The translations under genes and the position numbers were made by a program. Under the pieces are notes generated by a model. The model ran no database searches and was not told the DNA's origin. It saw nothing but the letters and a program-made list of their open reading frames with translations. From Desulfovibrio sp. (GTDB taxonomy: Bacteria > Bacillota > Dethiobacteria > DTU022), in assembly GCA_020060545.1 (NCBI GenBank), contig JAGUZX010000050.1, positions 1 to 51,246 on the forward strand: 51,246 nucleotides of DNA, written 5' to 3'. Of this stretch, positions 23,212 to 31,842 are shown one piece after another; position 1 is the stretch's first letter; each line of letters starts with the position of its first letter.

Positions 23212-23601
23212 TTAATCCCTACTTGTCCAGACCGCAAGGTTAAACACAAACACCCCCCGATTATTCGCATCCCGCTCCAGTAACAATGGGGGCTGCATCG
23301 CCTGCGCCACCATCTTGCGGTTATTGATCTCAATAAATCGGTTTTCCGGCCGGTCAAGCAGGCTGAATATCTGCCAGATTTTTTTTCTCGCAACAGCATA
23401 GCTCTTGCTTCGAACTGTTATCTGAACCGTACGCCGCAGGTCCGGCAAAACCGCTTGAGCCGGATAGCCGCCCGTATCGAATACCGCAACTAAATCGTCT
23501 GGTTGATCGGGCCTCGCATCCAGGAAAATATCTGTTCCAACGGCCAAAGCCTGCCCTTGATCAACCAGATAGCCCGCGATGTCCCTTGCAAGTTCCGGCA
23601 G
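23212..23601 (-). CDS. Tail terminator/minor capsid protein with probable CTG start
   Basis: The listed TTG at 23547 lacks a ribosome site and would cut a good helix. In-frame coding extends upstream (PELARDIAGYLVDQGQALAVGTDIF) to CTG 23601, 9 nt after GAGG, and there is no ATG, GTG or TTG in that stretch. The 129-residue product has the helix-plus-strands pattern and VFVFNLAVWTS end of minor capsid/tail-terminator proteins (neck region). It ends the head-to-tail connector set. Confidence 0.7.
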   Translation of the reverse strand: MPELARDIAGYLVDQGQALAVGTDIFLDARPDQPDDLVAVFDTGGYPAQAVLPDLRRTVQITVRSKSYAVARKKIWQIFSLLDRPENRFIEINNRKMVAQAMQPPLLLERDANNRGVFVFNLAVWTSRD

Positions 23602-23607
23602 AAGGCA

Positions 23608-23955
23608 TCACCTCGCATCCTTCAGGGCCTTCTTAACCCGTAGGCCCACCAGCTTCTCCACCTTGGCCGCGTTGCGCTTGAACGGGTCCTCAAGATACTT
23701 TGCCTTGCCCCCGCGAGGATGGTTCAAAGTTAGATCTTCATGCTGCTTAACGGCGTAGGGCGTACTAAAAGAAACATACACCGCCCCCTCAGTCGGGGCG
23801 TCAGTCACCGCCCCAGACCGGCGCAAAGTACCGGTATCAATCGGCGCTTCGTCAATTGCCTCGGTGAGTATCGCCTCCGCCCCATCGTGAAGTGCCTGCA
23901 TTGCCGCCTCACGGGCAATCTTCTTCGCCAGGTCGCCGCGCCATTTTAACGTCAT
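23608..23955 (-). CDS. HK97 gp10-like neck/tail protein
   Basis: 115 residues from ATG 23955 (GGGAGG upstream), overlapping the previous gene by ATGA. AAMQALHDGAEAILTEAIDEAPIDTGTLRRSGAV and the TPYAVKQHEDLTLNHPRGGKAKYLEDPF segment are the hallmark of HK97-gp10-type proteins. They sit in the neck and help join head and tail. Confidence 0.85.
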   Translation of the reverse strand: MTLKWRGDLAKKIAREAAMQALHDGAEAILTEAIDEAPIDTGTLRRSGAVTDAPTEGAVYVSFSTPYAVKQHEDLTLNHPRGGKAKYLEDPFKRNAAKVEKLVGLRVKKALKDAR

Positions 23956-24266
23956 ACGGCCACCTCCCGGTGGCGGACAATACCATTTAAACCAGGAACC
24001 TCGCTCACCGCGATCACCGGCCAGTCACGGCCTCCGTACTCAATTACATCGCCCGGCTGAACCGCTTCCATGCAGAACACCCGCGCCTCAGAAACTACCT
24101 CTTGCCCTTGCCGATTCCGGACTATCCGACGCTTTGCTTCCCAGCGGACCGTGATTGTCTGGGCCGTAGTAAACGGCGGTTCGGAAATAAAGGTAGTCGC
24201 TTCGCCATACTCGTTTATCACCGCGGGCTTCCACACGGCTGTTTGGTTCAGATACTGGTCGATCAC
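23952..24266 (-). CDS. Head-tail joining protein (stopper-like)
   Basis: 104 residues from GTG 24266, which overlaps the upstream stop as GTGA; the longer frame to 24311 only re-reads the upstream gene. VIDQYLNQTAVWKPAVINEYGEA... with RRIVRNRQGQEVVSEARVFCMEAVQPGDVIEYGGRDWPVI is the usual head-closure/joining pattern (SPP1 gp16 type). It closes the portal after packaging. Confidence 0.8.
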   Translation of the reverse strand: MIDQYLNQTAVWKPAVINEYGEATTFISEPPFTTAQTITVRWEAKRRIVRNRQGQEVVSEARVFCMEAVQPGDVIEYGGRDWPVIAVSEVPGLNGIVRHREVAV

Positions 24267-24607
24267 CGTAGACCACCAGCCTTGAGGCCCGGCCCGCGCA
24301 GAAAGGCCCATGCTTGGGAAGCTATGGTCGGGTCATGCCGCAGATTGTATGTCTCGGAAAGCGACCCTATACTGGAACTGGCTACTCCAGACTTTTGCAG
24401 CTCCGCCCTTTTGTCACCCGCTAAAAGCCATATAGCCTGCTCGCAGACGGCCTTATTAAAACGGGTGGATTCTACCATGTCCTCGTAGTCCGCCAGCTGG
24501 TTTTCGGCGGTCGTCAGCGCCTTGGTCTTGTCGGTGTCCGAAGCCGCGTCCCATACCGCGCTGTTTAGGCGAGTGCTGAAATATTCGTTGGCCGCCGTTA
24601 GGTCCAC
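24263..24607 (-). CDS. Head-tail connector (adaptor)
   Basis: 114 helical residues from GTG 24607. The pattern DLTAANEYFSTRLNSAVWDAAS-DTDKTKALTTAENQLADY is that of gp6/gp15-type adaptor proteins that bind the portal ring. It follows the major capsid gene and overlaps the next gene by 4 bp. Confidence 0.8.
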   Translation of the reverse strand: MDLTAANEYFSTRLNSAVWDAASDTDKTKALTTAENQLADYEDMVESTRFNKAVCEQAIWLLAGDKRAELQKSGVASSSIGSLSETYNLRHDPTIASQAWAFLRGPGLKAGGLR

Positions 24608-24627
24608 CGCCCATCACCTCTCTAAAC

Positions 24628-24673
24628 GGGGCCGTCCGGCACCCGCTGCCTGCAAATGCCGGACGTTGGCCCC
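24628..24673 (-). other. Hairpin after the major capsid gene
   Basis: Stem GTCCGGCA/TGCCGGAC (24634-24641 with 24657-24664), extended by GGGGCC/GGCCCC. The minus T-tract is poor (GTTTAG). It sits in the gap between the major capsid and connector genes; on minus it lies after the connector leader, so it may modulate the message rather than end it. Confidence 0.4.
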
Positions 24674-24679
24674 TGTAAG

Positions 24680-25711
24680 TTACTCAGCCAGAACGACACC
24701 GATGAAGATGCCGTCTGCGTACGGGAAGGTCGGGATCGCGGTGGCCGCAGCTTTGGTCCAGATGCCGGGCGGTTCGTCCACGGCGTCGACGCGGGCATAA
24801 ATCCCGGCCGCTTCCCTGGCCTCAACCTCGGTGTCCAATAGCGCCTCAGCGGTCGGCCCCATGAGCGTGTCGCCGCATTTGGTCGGCGGCAGGAGTACGA
24901 ACCGCGTGGACGGGAAGAAACGCACTGTCGAATAGGTCCCGGCTTCGGCCTGGCTACGGACCTGCAGGTCGTAGGTGGCGATGGCCGGCAGGTCGAGCTG
25001 TTCCATCAAGGTGTTCACCTGCGCCAGGCTCACGGCGCGGGTGCCGCCGGAATCCCCGTAGATCATTTTTCGAACCTGGGCGTTCTGGATGAGGTAGCTA
25101 ACCACAGTGTTTGAGGTCAGGGCTCTGGTAGGCCGCACACCGCAAGCCGCTACCACGGCGTTTACCCAGGCTTGAATCTTCGTGACGGGCTCGGCAGTCG
25201 CTACAGCGCTCCAGAGGTCGTTGCCCGCCAGGGTCTCTTTGTTGCCCGCCGGGACGCCGTAGTCGACGGTCATCATAATCCCGTTCTCGTTCAGTGCCAA
25301 CTGCCCGTAAGCGACCGCGTCCATCCGCATCTTCTCAATCCGTGCGTTTACGGAGTCGATCATGTTGTCCAGATCGTTATAGAGTTGGTTGCGAACCCTA
25401 TCAACGTCGCCGGCGCCCTCACGCTTGAGAGCGATAAGCTCCCGCTCGTTAAGCGGAATTTTCCGTTTGATCGGCGGGATCTCGCCGGTGACCTTGTCCG
25501 CACCGTCACGACTGGCAATCTGGGCTTCTGCGCCGTACATCTGCACGCTGGCCATTACCGGCAGGATGTTCTGGTCCTTCCAGTATTCAAAAGTCAACTC
25601 GTTGACGGTGTTCACGGGGAACAGCGTGGCCCCGACGTAGTTTCGGGGCAGCCGCGCACGGGCATAGGCCAGGACGGCCTTCCGGCTGAACTCTTTAAGC
25701 AACGGATTCAT
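24680..25711 (-). CDS. Major capsid protein (phage capsid E family)
   Basis: 343 residues from ATG 25711 (GGAGGG upstream). Segments RARLPRNYVGATLFPVNTVNEL, the basic PPIKRKIPLNERELIALKREG, and the C-terminal DAVDEPPGIWTKAAATAIPTFPYADGIFIGVV are typical of lambda gpE-like capsid proteins. No N-terminal delta domain, in line with a separate scaffold gene upstream. It forms the icosahedral shell. Confidence 0.9.
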   Translation of the reverse strand: MNPLLKEFSRKAVLAYARARLPRNYVGATLFPVNTVNELTFEYWKDQNILPVMASVQMYGAEAQIASRDGADKVTGEIPPIKRKIPLNERELIALKREGAGDVDRVRNQLYNDLDNMIDSVNARIEKMRMDAVAYGQLALNENGIMMTVDYGVPAGNKETLAGNDLWSAVATAEPVTKIQAWVNAVVAACGVRPTRALTSNTVVSYLIQNAQVRKMIYGDSGGTRAVSLAQVNTLMEQLDLPAIATYDLQVRSQAEAGTYSTVRFFPSTRFVLLPPTKCGDTLMGPTAEALLDTEVEAREAAGIYARVDAVDEPPGIWTKAAATAIPTFPYADGIFIGVVLAE

Positions 25712-25738
25712 TTCCTTATCCCTCCAGTCTCCTCGGCA

Positions 25739-26467
25739 TTACCCAACAAACGTAATGCCGGGCATATTCGCTTTGACTACGGCGTCGGGCGCAACCGGCA
25801 GACGCGCCGAAATAACCCGCCCGTGGTCGATCGCGGTGGCCGCTTGGTCGGCGTGAGAGGCCCCGCCACTCGACGTAAAGCTGGTGAAGTAGACGGTCTC
25901 CGCCAGGATCGCCGTCGGAGTGACGTTCGGGTCGGTGCCCTCAGCAAGCGCTGTCGCCGCCACAGCCGCCACTACACCGGTGCCGTCGCTGCCCGCGCCG
26001 TTTGCGGCCAAGACCTGGTCTTTAACCCAGAGCGTGGCGTTGATGGCAGCGATAACCTGTGCCGCGGTGCTGGTGATGGCGCTGCCCGCATCGGTCGCAA
26101 GGTAGACTACAATAACGTCGCTCTCCACCCTGACAAACAGCGGCTGGCTGGCCGCGCCCGGAGCTTTGAGCTGAACTTTAATGCTATTACCGGCTGTCCC
26201 GGCCGCCTTAGCAGTTACCTTGACGTCGTTGTTGTCGCCGGCGGGATTGAGCGTAACCGTCGCGGCAACGCCGGCAGTATACTTTGCCCACTTGCCGTTG
26301 CCCTTTTTGCCGATGAACGAACCGGCAAGCAGCTTTTTAAGCCCCGCAGCGTCCGCAGAAACGTCACTGTGGTCCAGGGTTACGCCGCCGCGGATGTAGC
26401 GGACTTCCTTGCTATCCAGGAAACTTACTTCACCACCAAAAGTCGTGGTCTTCAGTGTGAGGTCCAC
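25739..26467 (-). CDS. Head decoration/fibre-like protein
   Basis: 242 residues from GTG 26467 (GGGGG upstream). Ala/Val/Thr-rich with phage-tail-sheath-like repeats (VTAKAAGTAGNSIKVQL, LWVKDQVLAANGAGSDGTG). The C-terminal part (GRVISARLPVAPDAVVKANMPGITFVG) is like decoration proteins encoded between scaffold and capsid. Probably on the capsid surface. Confidence 0.7.
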   Translation of the reverse strand: MDLTLKTTTFGGEVSFLDSKEVRYIRGGVTLDHSDVSADAAGLKKLLAGSFIGKKGNGKWAKYTAGVAATVTLNPAGDNNDVKVTAKAAGTAGNSIKVQLKAPGAASQPLFVRVESDVIVVYLATDAGSAITSTAAQVIAAINATLWVKDQVLAANGAGSDGTGVVAAVAATALAEGTDPNVTPTAILAETVYFTSFTSSGGASHADQAATAIDHGRVISARLPVAPDAVVKANMPGITFVG

Positions 26468-26480
26468 TGTTTATTCCCCC

Positions 26481-27215
26481 TTACTGTTTTGGCGCCCAGG
26501 GGTCAAGTCCCCCGGGAGCCTGTTGTGCTCCTTTGTTCCGTTCCTCCGCGATTTTCTTGGCCTCCGCCACCGGGTCAGGCGGGCCGCCCGCGCCGGGGTT
26601 AGAGGACGAACCTACGCCGCCGCTGCCCGTTTTGCCCGCCAGGTATGGCTTTTCTTTAACCAGAGCTTCGACGATGTGGTCGAGCCCCGAAACGGGTTTG
26701 CCATCCTTGACGAGCTGTTTACCATCCTTGTCCACCGGGAACACGTTCATGGACTCCATGTCCACGTTCACGCCTGTTAGGTCGGCCAGTTTGTAGGCGG
26801 CCTCGATGTCAATCAGGTTCGACTTGGTAGCTGCGGCCACAAACACCGCTTTACGCAGCGCCTCCTGGGCTTTTCCTATGATACCGTCGGCATTTTTGGC
26901 CAACTCCTCGATCTTGGCCGTCACGGCCTTCAGGTCCGCGTTAGCATCCAGCTTCAGGACCTGCCTTGCCCTCTCCAGGAGGGCGTCGGTACCCGTTTTC
27001 AGCGCTTGGAGCTCAGTTTTAGCGGTATCGCGGTCCTTCTCAGCATCCCGGAGCTTTGACCGGTACTCCGCAGCCTCTTGGCGGAGATCCCGGACGTACT
27101 CGGCGGTGAATGTCTGGGCGGGCGGGTTGCCGCCGCCTCCACCTTGACCGCCGCCGCCGGGTGGTTCGTTGAGCAGCTGAAAACGTCTTTTAGGATTGTG
27201 TAGCCATTTGAGCAT
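26481..27215 (-). CDS. Capsid scaffolding protein
   Basis: 244 residues from ATG 27215, which has GGAGG 9 nt upstream; a longer frame is not supported. A Gly-rich stretch (GGGGQGGGGG) is followed by a long coiled coil (EYVRDLRQEAAEYRSKLRDAEKDRDTAKTEL...) and a charged/Pro-rich tail, the usual scaffold layout in Firmicute siphophages. Located just before decoration and capsid genes. Confidence 0.85.
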   Translation of the reverse strand: MLKWLHNPKRRFQLLNEPPGGGGQGGGGGNPPAQTFTAEYVRDLRQEAAEYRSKLRDAEKDRDTAKTELQALKTGTDALLERARQVLKLDANADLKAVTAKIEELAKNADGIIGKAQEALRKAVFVAAATKSNLIDIEAAYKLADLTGVNVDMESMNVFPVDKDGKQLVKDGKPVSGLDHIVEALVKEKPYLAGKTGSGGVGSSSNPGAGGPPDPVAEAKKIAEERNKGAQQAPGGLDPWAPKQ

Positions 27216-27302
27216 CAAGCTCGTCCTCCTTTGGGCTCCCGGCCCGGTAAAATTTTGCAGGAAACTAAAAACCCCCGGCGAATTGTGCCAGAGGTGATTG
27301 AC

Positions 27303-27623
27303 TTGACCGACTGGACTATACAAAACGACCGCCAGTCCGTAACGGTGGGAATTAACACCCGTCTTTCCCAGCTACGCAAGCAGGGCCTGGTGCCTGCACT
27401 GATCCGGCTCGGGAAAGACCACACCCGCCTTTTCCTACGGGAGCATGGCCTCTCGTTCATCCCTAACCGGAAGCCGCGCGCCCTGGTCTCCGACCACCTA
27501 GTCTGGGACCCCGTCACAAACCGGCTGTGTTATACCAGCCGGATGATACCTATTAGGTTTAACGACCTCCTTCTTCATGGTATAGCCGTGGAAGGAACCT
27601 CCCCGGCTAACTCGCCTCGTTGA
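27303..27623 (+). CDS. Plus-strand inserted gene, unknown function
   Basis: 106 residues from TTG 27303 with GAGG 8 nt upstream (TDWTIQNDRQSVTVGINTRL...). Codon choice is like that of real phage genes here. The minus strand of this ~390-bp stretch between scaffold and minor head genes has only a poor, overlapping frame. Its end overlaps the minor head gene end by 17 bp. I recognise no family; a lysogen-expressed gene is likely. No clear promoter seen. Confidence 0.6.
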   Translation: MTDWTIQNDRQSVTVGINTRLSQLRKQGLVPALIRLGKDHTRLFLREHGLSFIPNRKPRALVSDHLVWDPVTNRLCYTSRMIPIRFNDLLLHGIAVEGTSPANSPR

Positions 27624-28437
27624 TCTCCGCGTCGATGTCTATGTACAGCCCGTAGGCGTGCTTGCAGTTCGGGTGAAACAGCCCGCCCGCCTTGGCGTCG
27701 TCTAAAGTGGGATAACCGGCGGTCTTCCCCGTCAGGCTGAGGACCTTGCCCTGCCAGTTAACGCATTTCGGGCAGGCCCCGACGTGCGTGCTGATCTTGA
27801 CCAAGTCGTGCCCATGCTCCAGCAGCCGGTTGGCCGTGCCCTGCAGGTGGGCCTCCATCGTCGTAGTCCTGGCCACCGTGTCGGCGTAGGTCTTCATATT
27901 CCAGTCGCGGCCGGCCCGGTCCCGGAAGCCTGTTATGCCGCTGCCGGCCAGTCGCTCGCGGAAGTCACGCGATACCTGCTGCCAGGTCTTGTGGCCTATG
28001 ACGCTCTGCCGCGTGGTCTCCAGGGCGTACTCCCTATAGATGTCCTGTACGCGCCGCCCGATTAGCTGGGCTACGCTGTCCAGTCGGTCGTATGCGTTGT
28101 CGGCCAGGACCTTGGCCGCCTGTTGATGGATGGCACCGAAGCCCGCAATGAGCTTCTGGCCCCGCGCTTTTAGCTGGTTGTCGGCGAAGCCCGTTCCCTC
28201 GATGTAAACCCGAGGAATCGCCTCCTGACACCAGGTGCGACTCCCGGCCCGGAGGTCGCCCAGAATGGCCTGCACGTTTTTGAGCATCCCTTTTAGGTAC
28301 TCGGTCTTGTTACCCTTAGCGATCGCCCGGTTAAGTTGGAGCAGTATTTCGCGCTCGGCCTCGGTGTACAGCCGCACCAGCCGGTCGGCCTCGGTTTCAC
28401 TTAGCTTAACGAGCCGTTTGTCCGGGCCCCTGACCAT
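27607..28437 (-). CDS. Minor capsid/head morphogenesis protein
   Basis: 276 residues, starting in a TAATG overlap with the portal stop. The C-terminal HVGACPKCVNWQGKVLSLTG...AGGLFHPNCKHAYGLYIDI is the signature of phage minor capsid protein 2 (SPP1 gp7-like), with conserved Cys/His residues. The N-terminal two-thirds are helical. It acts inside the prohead, probably with the portal. Confidence 0.88.
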   Translation of the reverse strand: MVRGPDKRLVKLSETEADRLVRLYTEAEREILLQLNRAIAKGNKTEYLKGMLKNVQAILGDLRAGSRTWCQEAIPRVYIEGTGFADNQLKARGQKLIAGFGAIHQQAAKVLADNAYDRLDSVAQLIGRRVQDIYREYALETTRQSVIGHKTWQQVSRDFRERLAGSGITGFRDRAGRDWNMKTYADTVARTTTMEAHLQGTANRLLEHGHDLVKISTHVGACPKCVNWQGKVLSLTGKTAGYPTLDDAKAGGLFHPNCKHAYGLYIDIDAEINEAS

Positions 28438-29912
28438 TAACCTCCACCGCCCTCGCCGCCCCCGCCACCTTCGGCGCCCTGCTCGCCCGACTTAGGCAGT
28501 GTTATGTTGGGGGCGGGCGGCGTCCGTTCTTTTGCCGCCTTTCGAATGCGGTCGATCTCCTCCTGCAGCGCCTTGCCCTCCAGTCCGTCAAGCCGTCTGA
28601 CGCTGCTCTCCAGGCTGGTATTTTCTGCAGCGAGCCGGGAAGCCTCGATTTCAGCCTGCTCCATCTGGTCGACCGGCAGGCCGTCCGCCCAGACGATGCG
28701 CGGGATAGCAGGCTCGTAATTGCTTTTCCCGAAAGTCACGTCAAGCACCTGAGCCGCATAGAGGATGTTCTTTAGGCCCTGGTCGAAATACAGCTTCTTC
28801 CGGTTGATCTTGGCCAGGGTGCGGATCAGCCGGAACTTCAGCGCCCGGCCACTTTCCGCTACGCCGCTTTTATCCAAACCGAACGCCGCCGGGGAGATTT
28901 CGGACATTATCATAAGGAGCTCCAGGAACTTGTCGATCTCCTTAAATGCCGCTTCGAGCTGGGCGTCCCAGACCAGGTACTTGGGCAGGTCCCCCACCAT
29001 CGTCTGGTCAACCTCGACCACCTGGAGGAGCTCCTTTTCTATGTACCACATTTTGCGTTTCTCGTCGTACTTCATCAGGCCGGGCGGCAGAATGAGCTTG
29101 GGGTCAGAGTGCTTGTCAAGAATCCGGTCTACCCGGCTCACCCGGTTATTCAGCCCGTCGAAAAGGCTCTCCAGGTCCTCGTAATCGCTGATGCCCCAAA
29201 ACATATCGTCAAGCCGCCAGTTGGGGACGTGCTCAACCAGCAGCCCGGGGTACTTGGTCTCCTGCTCATCCTTCAGCCCGTCGTATTCGTCCAGCGTCTT
29301 CAGCGGCACCTTCATGCGTATTTGGCTGCCGTCAAGAAGCCAGAGTTCGTTCCGGATCAGGCCGGGTAGATGGATCTCTTTCCGCAGGTACTTTCTGTCA
29401 TTGACCTCCTTCGTCCAGGCCAGGGTAGCCCCGGTCATTTCCTGGACGTTGTCGCCGTTCAGGTGAGGAAAGAAGACGTGCGCCGGCACGGACTCGATGA
29501 TCGCCTGCTCGCCCTCGGACCAGTCCCGGTACTTGCCGAACCGGGCCTTATAGACGGCATCGCCCCGGTAGCTGCTTGACAGCGCCATTTCATAGTTGAC
29601 GGTATGCAGGTTGTTGTTGTTGAAGATGTTGTCCATGGCCTTCTGTTCCGGGCTGTCCTCGTCGCCCAGGACGGCACGGATCGGCTCCCCGAACAGCAGG
29701 TCGGCGCAGATTTTGCTGATCAGCCCGGCAAAGTTGCAGACGATGTAGATGACGGCCTTATCCGCTTCTTTTTCGAGCCACTGCTGCATCCGGGCGTAAA
29801 CGTCGTCGTGTTTCCCCATGAACAGCAGCCGGAATAAGGCATACTTTTCGATCCGCTGTTTGTGGCCCTCGGGCGGCCAGGTCTCCCATGTCTCCCATGT
29901 CAAAAGTATCAC
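28437..29912 (-). CDS. Portal protein (SPP1 gp6-like)
   Basis: 491 residues. GTG 29912 directly follows the terminase TAG; TTG 29903 is an alternative (7 nt from AGG). Central features (GLLVEHVPNWRLDDMFWGISDYEDLESLFDGLNNRVSRVDRILDKHSDPKLILPPG) are those of SPP1-type portals. The portal forms the dodecameric DNA gate. The N-terminal codons are a short repeat encoding WETWETW. Confidence 0.9.
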   Translation of the reverse strand: MILLTWETWETWPPEGHKQRIEKYALFRLLFMGKHDDVYARMQQWLEKEADKAVIYIVCNFAGLISKICADLLFGEPIRAVLGDEDSPEQKAMDNIFNNNNLHTVNYEMALSSSYRGDAVYKARFGKYRDWSEGEQAIIESVPAHVFFPHLNGDNVQEMTGATLAWTKEVNDRKYLRKEIHLPGLIRNELWLLDGSQIRMKVPLKTLDEYDGLKDEQETKYPGLLVEHVPNWRLDDMFWGISDYEDLESLFDGLNNRVSRVDRILDKHSDPKLILPPGLMKYDEKRKMWYIEKELLQVVEVDQTMVGDLPKYLVWDAQLEAAFKEIDKFLELLMIMSEISPAAFGLDKSGVAESGRALKFRLIRTLAKINRKKLYFDQGLKNILYAAQVLDVTFGKSNYEPAIPRIVWADGLPVDQMEQAEIEASRLAAENTSLESSVRRLDGLEGKALQEEIDRIRKAAKERTPPAPNITLPKSGEQGAEGGGGGEGGGG

Positions 29913-31394
29913 CTACCATCCCGCTGGTTTGGCACCGGCGGCCCGGGCGACCGTCCCGATGCCGGTGGCTATCTCTATGCCCGCGTAAGAGGCAACGTCT
30001 ACCTGGTCCTTGTATTGGCCCTTGGGGAACGCGATCAGCTCGTCTTCCCACTCGCCCATCCAGGGTGCTCCGAGCCGGAAGTAAACGGTGCCCACTTCGC
30101 ACCTTGCAGCGAACGGCCGCGCCCGCGAAACCTTGTCCGTATCGGCTGGCAGCGGCCGGATCGGTAAGCCTTCTTTCTTACAGTCTTGTATGATATTCAG
30201 CCCGTAACTTGCTTCCTCAACGCCCTGGAAAGTCGGGCGCCACCGCTGGTATTGGGCTTTCATAATTTGCTTGTGCTTGGTAGTTTCAGCCCGCTCCCGG
30301 AAAACGTCCAAGAGGAGCAGGTCTTTGTCGGGCGTCACCGCCCAGGTAGCCAGGACGAAATAGCAACTGCTCTCCTTCTCCGTAGCCGCCGGGTCGCAGG
30401 TCTGGAATATCCAGCACTTAGACTTTTCAACCAGTTTCTCGCCTTCCGGGCCGGCCAGGACGTAGTACAAGCCCTCGTCGCGGAAGTACCGGAACCAGGA
30501 CCGCTTGAACAGCGTACCCTCTTCGGGCGACGGCTTTTGCCTGTACAGCGAGTTCCACCAGTAGGTGCCGATCGTCCGCTTAATCTGGAGCAATTCCTTT
30601 TCACCGAACCGCTCCGGCCAAAGGGCCTCCCCCGGCTGTCGCCCAAGCGTATCGTCTTCTTCCGCCAGCCCGGGAAGGCTTATGACTTCCCACTGGTCCG
30701 CCTCCGGGTCTTCCTTGGCCTGCTTTAGCAGCCGCCCGGCCAGGTCGTCCTCGTTCCAGCGGGTCATTATGAGTATGATCGCTCCGCCGGGCTCAAGCCG
30801 GGTGTAGGCGGTAGACCTGTACCATTCCCACTGGCCGTCCCGAACGGTCTTGGAGGCAGCGTCTTTGTCGTTCTTCAGCGGGTCGTCGATTATAAACAGG
30901 TGGGCGCCCTTACCGGTGACCGGGCCCGCGACACCCGCCGTGTTCATGCCGCCCTCGTGACCCGCCAGGTCCCATCTTGCGCCCGCCGTGGAATCCCGTC
31001 TTAGTCGAACGCCGAAAACCTTGGGACCATATTCTTCAAGGATGTCCCTTGCCTTGCGGCCCCAGGAAGCCGCGAAGTCCGCCTCGTAACTGGTTAGCAA
31101 CACCCGCCGGTCTGGGAACGTGCCGAGATACCAGGCGGCAAAATACTGGCTGGTCAGTTGGCTCTTGCCGTGCCGCGGGGGCATCAGGATCATTAAGCGC
31201 TTGATATGGCCCGCCGCCACCGCCAGCAGTTTTTCGTTAAGATAACTAAGGTGCGGGGCTAATCGCCACTTCTTACCGCTCGCTACCCACGCCAGGCCCG
31301 CCGGTGCCAGCGCTGCCAGGAATGATTCGTCCGAGCAGCTGGCCAGCAAGTCGTCGGGCTTCTGGGTCGGACAGAATGCGTTTTGCAAGTTCAT
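29913..31394 (-). CDS. terL: Terminase large subunit
   Basis: 493 residues. Walker A MPPRHGKS (71-78), Walker B HLFIIDDP, coupling motif near IILIMTRWNEDDLAGRL, and a C-terminal nuclease region with CDPAATEKESSCYFVL and YKDQVDVASYAGIEI. It is the ATPase/nuclease that packages DNA with TerS and the portal. The ATG lies 122 bp inside the TerS gene. Confidence 0.93.
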   Translation of the reverse strand: MNLQNAFCPTQKPDDLLASCSDESFLAALAPAGLAWVASGKKWRLAPHLSYLNEKLLAVAAGHIKRLMILMPPRHGKSQLTSQYFAAWYLGTFPDRRVLLTSYEADFAASWGRKARDILEEYGPKVFGVRLRRDSTAGARWDLAGHEGGMNTAGVAGPVTGKGAHLFIIDDPLKNDKDAASKTVRDGQWEWYRSTAYTRLEPGGAIILIMTRWNEDDLAGRLLKQAKEDPEADQWEVISLPGLAEEDDTLGRQPGEALWPERFGEKELLQIKRTIGTYWWNSLYRQKPSPEEGTLFKRSWFRYFRDEGLYYVLAGPEGEKLVEKSKCWIFQTCDPAATEKESSCYFVLATWAVTPDKDLLLLDVFRERAETTKHKQIMKAQYQRWRPTFQGVEEASYGLNIIQDCKKEGLPIRPLPADTDKVSRARPFAARCEVGTVYFRLGAPWMGEWEDELIAFPKGQYKDQVDVASYAGIEIATGIGTVARAAGAKPAGW

Positions 31395-31842
31395 TATTGT
31401 CCCGCCTGTTATCTTCTTGCCTCACATTCTCGGTAGGCTCACCCCTGCTTAGTCGCTCGACCTTGACCGCCACGTCGAACCACCTGGCCAGATCGGCCGG
31501 CGACAAGTCTTCTGGATTTATCGTCCGTAAGCGCTCCACGAGTTTCTGCTGGAACAGCATGGCCTGGTTCGCATGCCGTTCGGCCATTGCTTTTACCCGC
31601 TTCTCGTTTTCGCGCCGGGCCCCCTGGTCCAGGTGGTCGTCCCAGGCTTCAACCCGCAAGACCCATTGCCAGCGAGAACTCCAGCGCTGGAGCAAAACCT
31701 TGTGTTTGCCTAACTGCTGGGATACTTTCGATAAACTCCTGTCAGCACCCATGTCCCGGTAAATGCAAAAAGCCTCAAAGGCTTTCTGTGTCTCGCCTTT
31801 CTGTCGTTCCCAGGGCTGTCGGTCGTCCTTGCCCAACCTCAT
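31273..31842 (-). CDS. terS: Terminase small subunit
   Basis: 189 residues. The N-terminal helices (ETQKAFEAFCIYRDMGADRSLSKVSQQLGKHKVLLQRWSSRWQWVLRVEAWD) form the DNA-binding HTH typical of small terminases, followed by helices for ring assembly. The start overlaps the ParB-like stop (ATGA). The C-terminal 40 codons overlap the TerL start in another frame. Confidence 0.85.
   Translation of the reverse strand: MRLGKDDRQPWERQKGETQKAFEAFCIYRDMGADRSLSKVSQQLGKHKVLLQRWSSRWQWVLRVEAWDDHLDQGARRENEKRVKAMAERHANQAMLFQQKLVERLRTINPEDLSPADLARWFDVAVKVERLSRGEPTENVRQEDNRRDNNELAKRILSDPEARRLAGQLLGRIIPGSAGTGGPGVGSER

Noticed and set aside
25172-26602. 476-residue plus-strand ORF
   Set aside because: It is antisense to the major capsid and decoration genes, has no ribosome site, and the composition is that of a complement of high-GC coding sequence.
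27215-27517. Minus ORF between scaffold and minor head genes
   Set aside because: Arg/Ser-rich, overlaps the scaffold start, no ribosome site; the plus frame has better coding signs.
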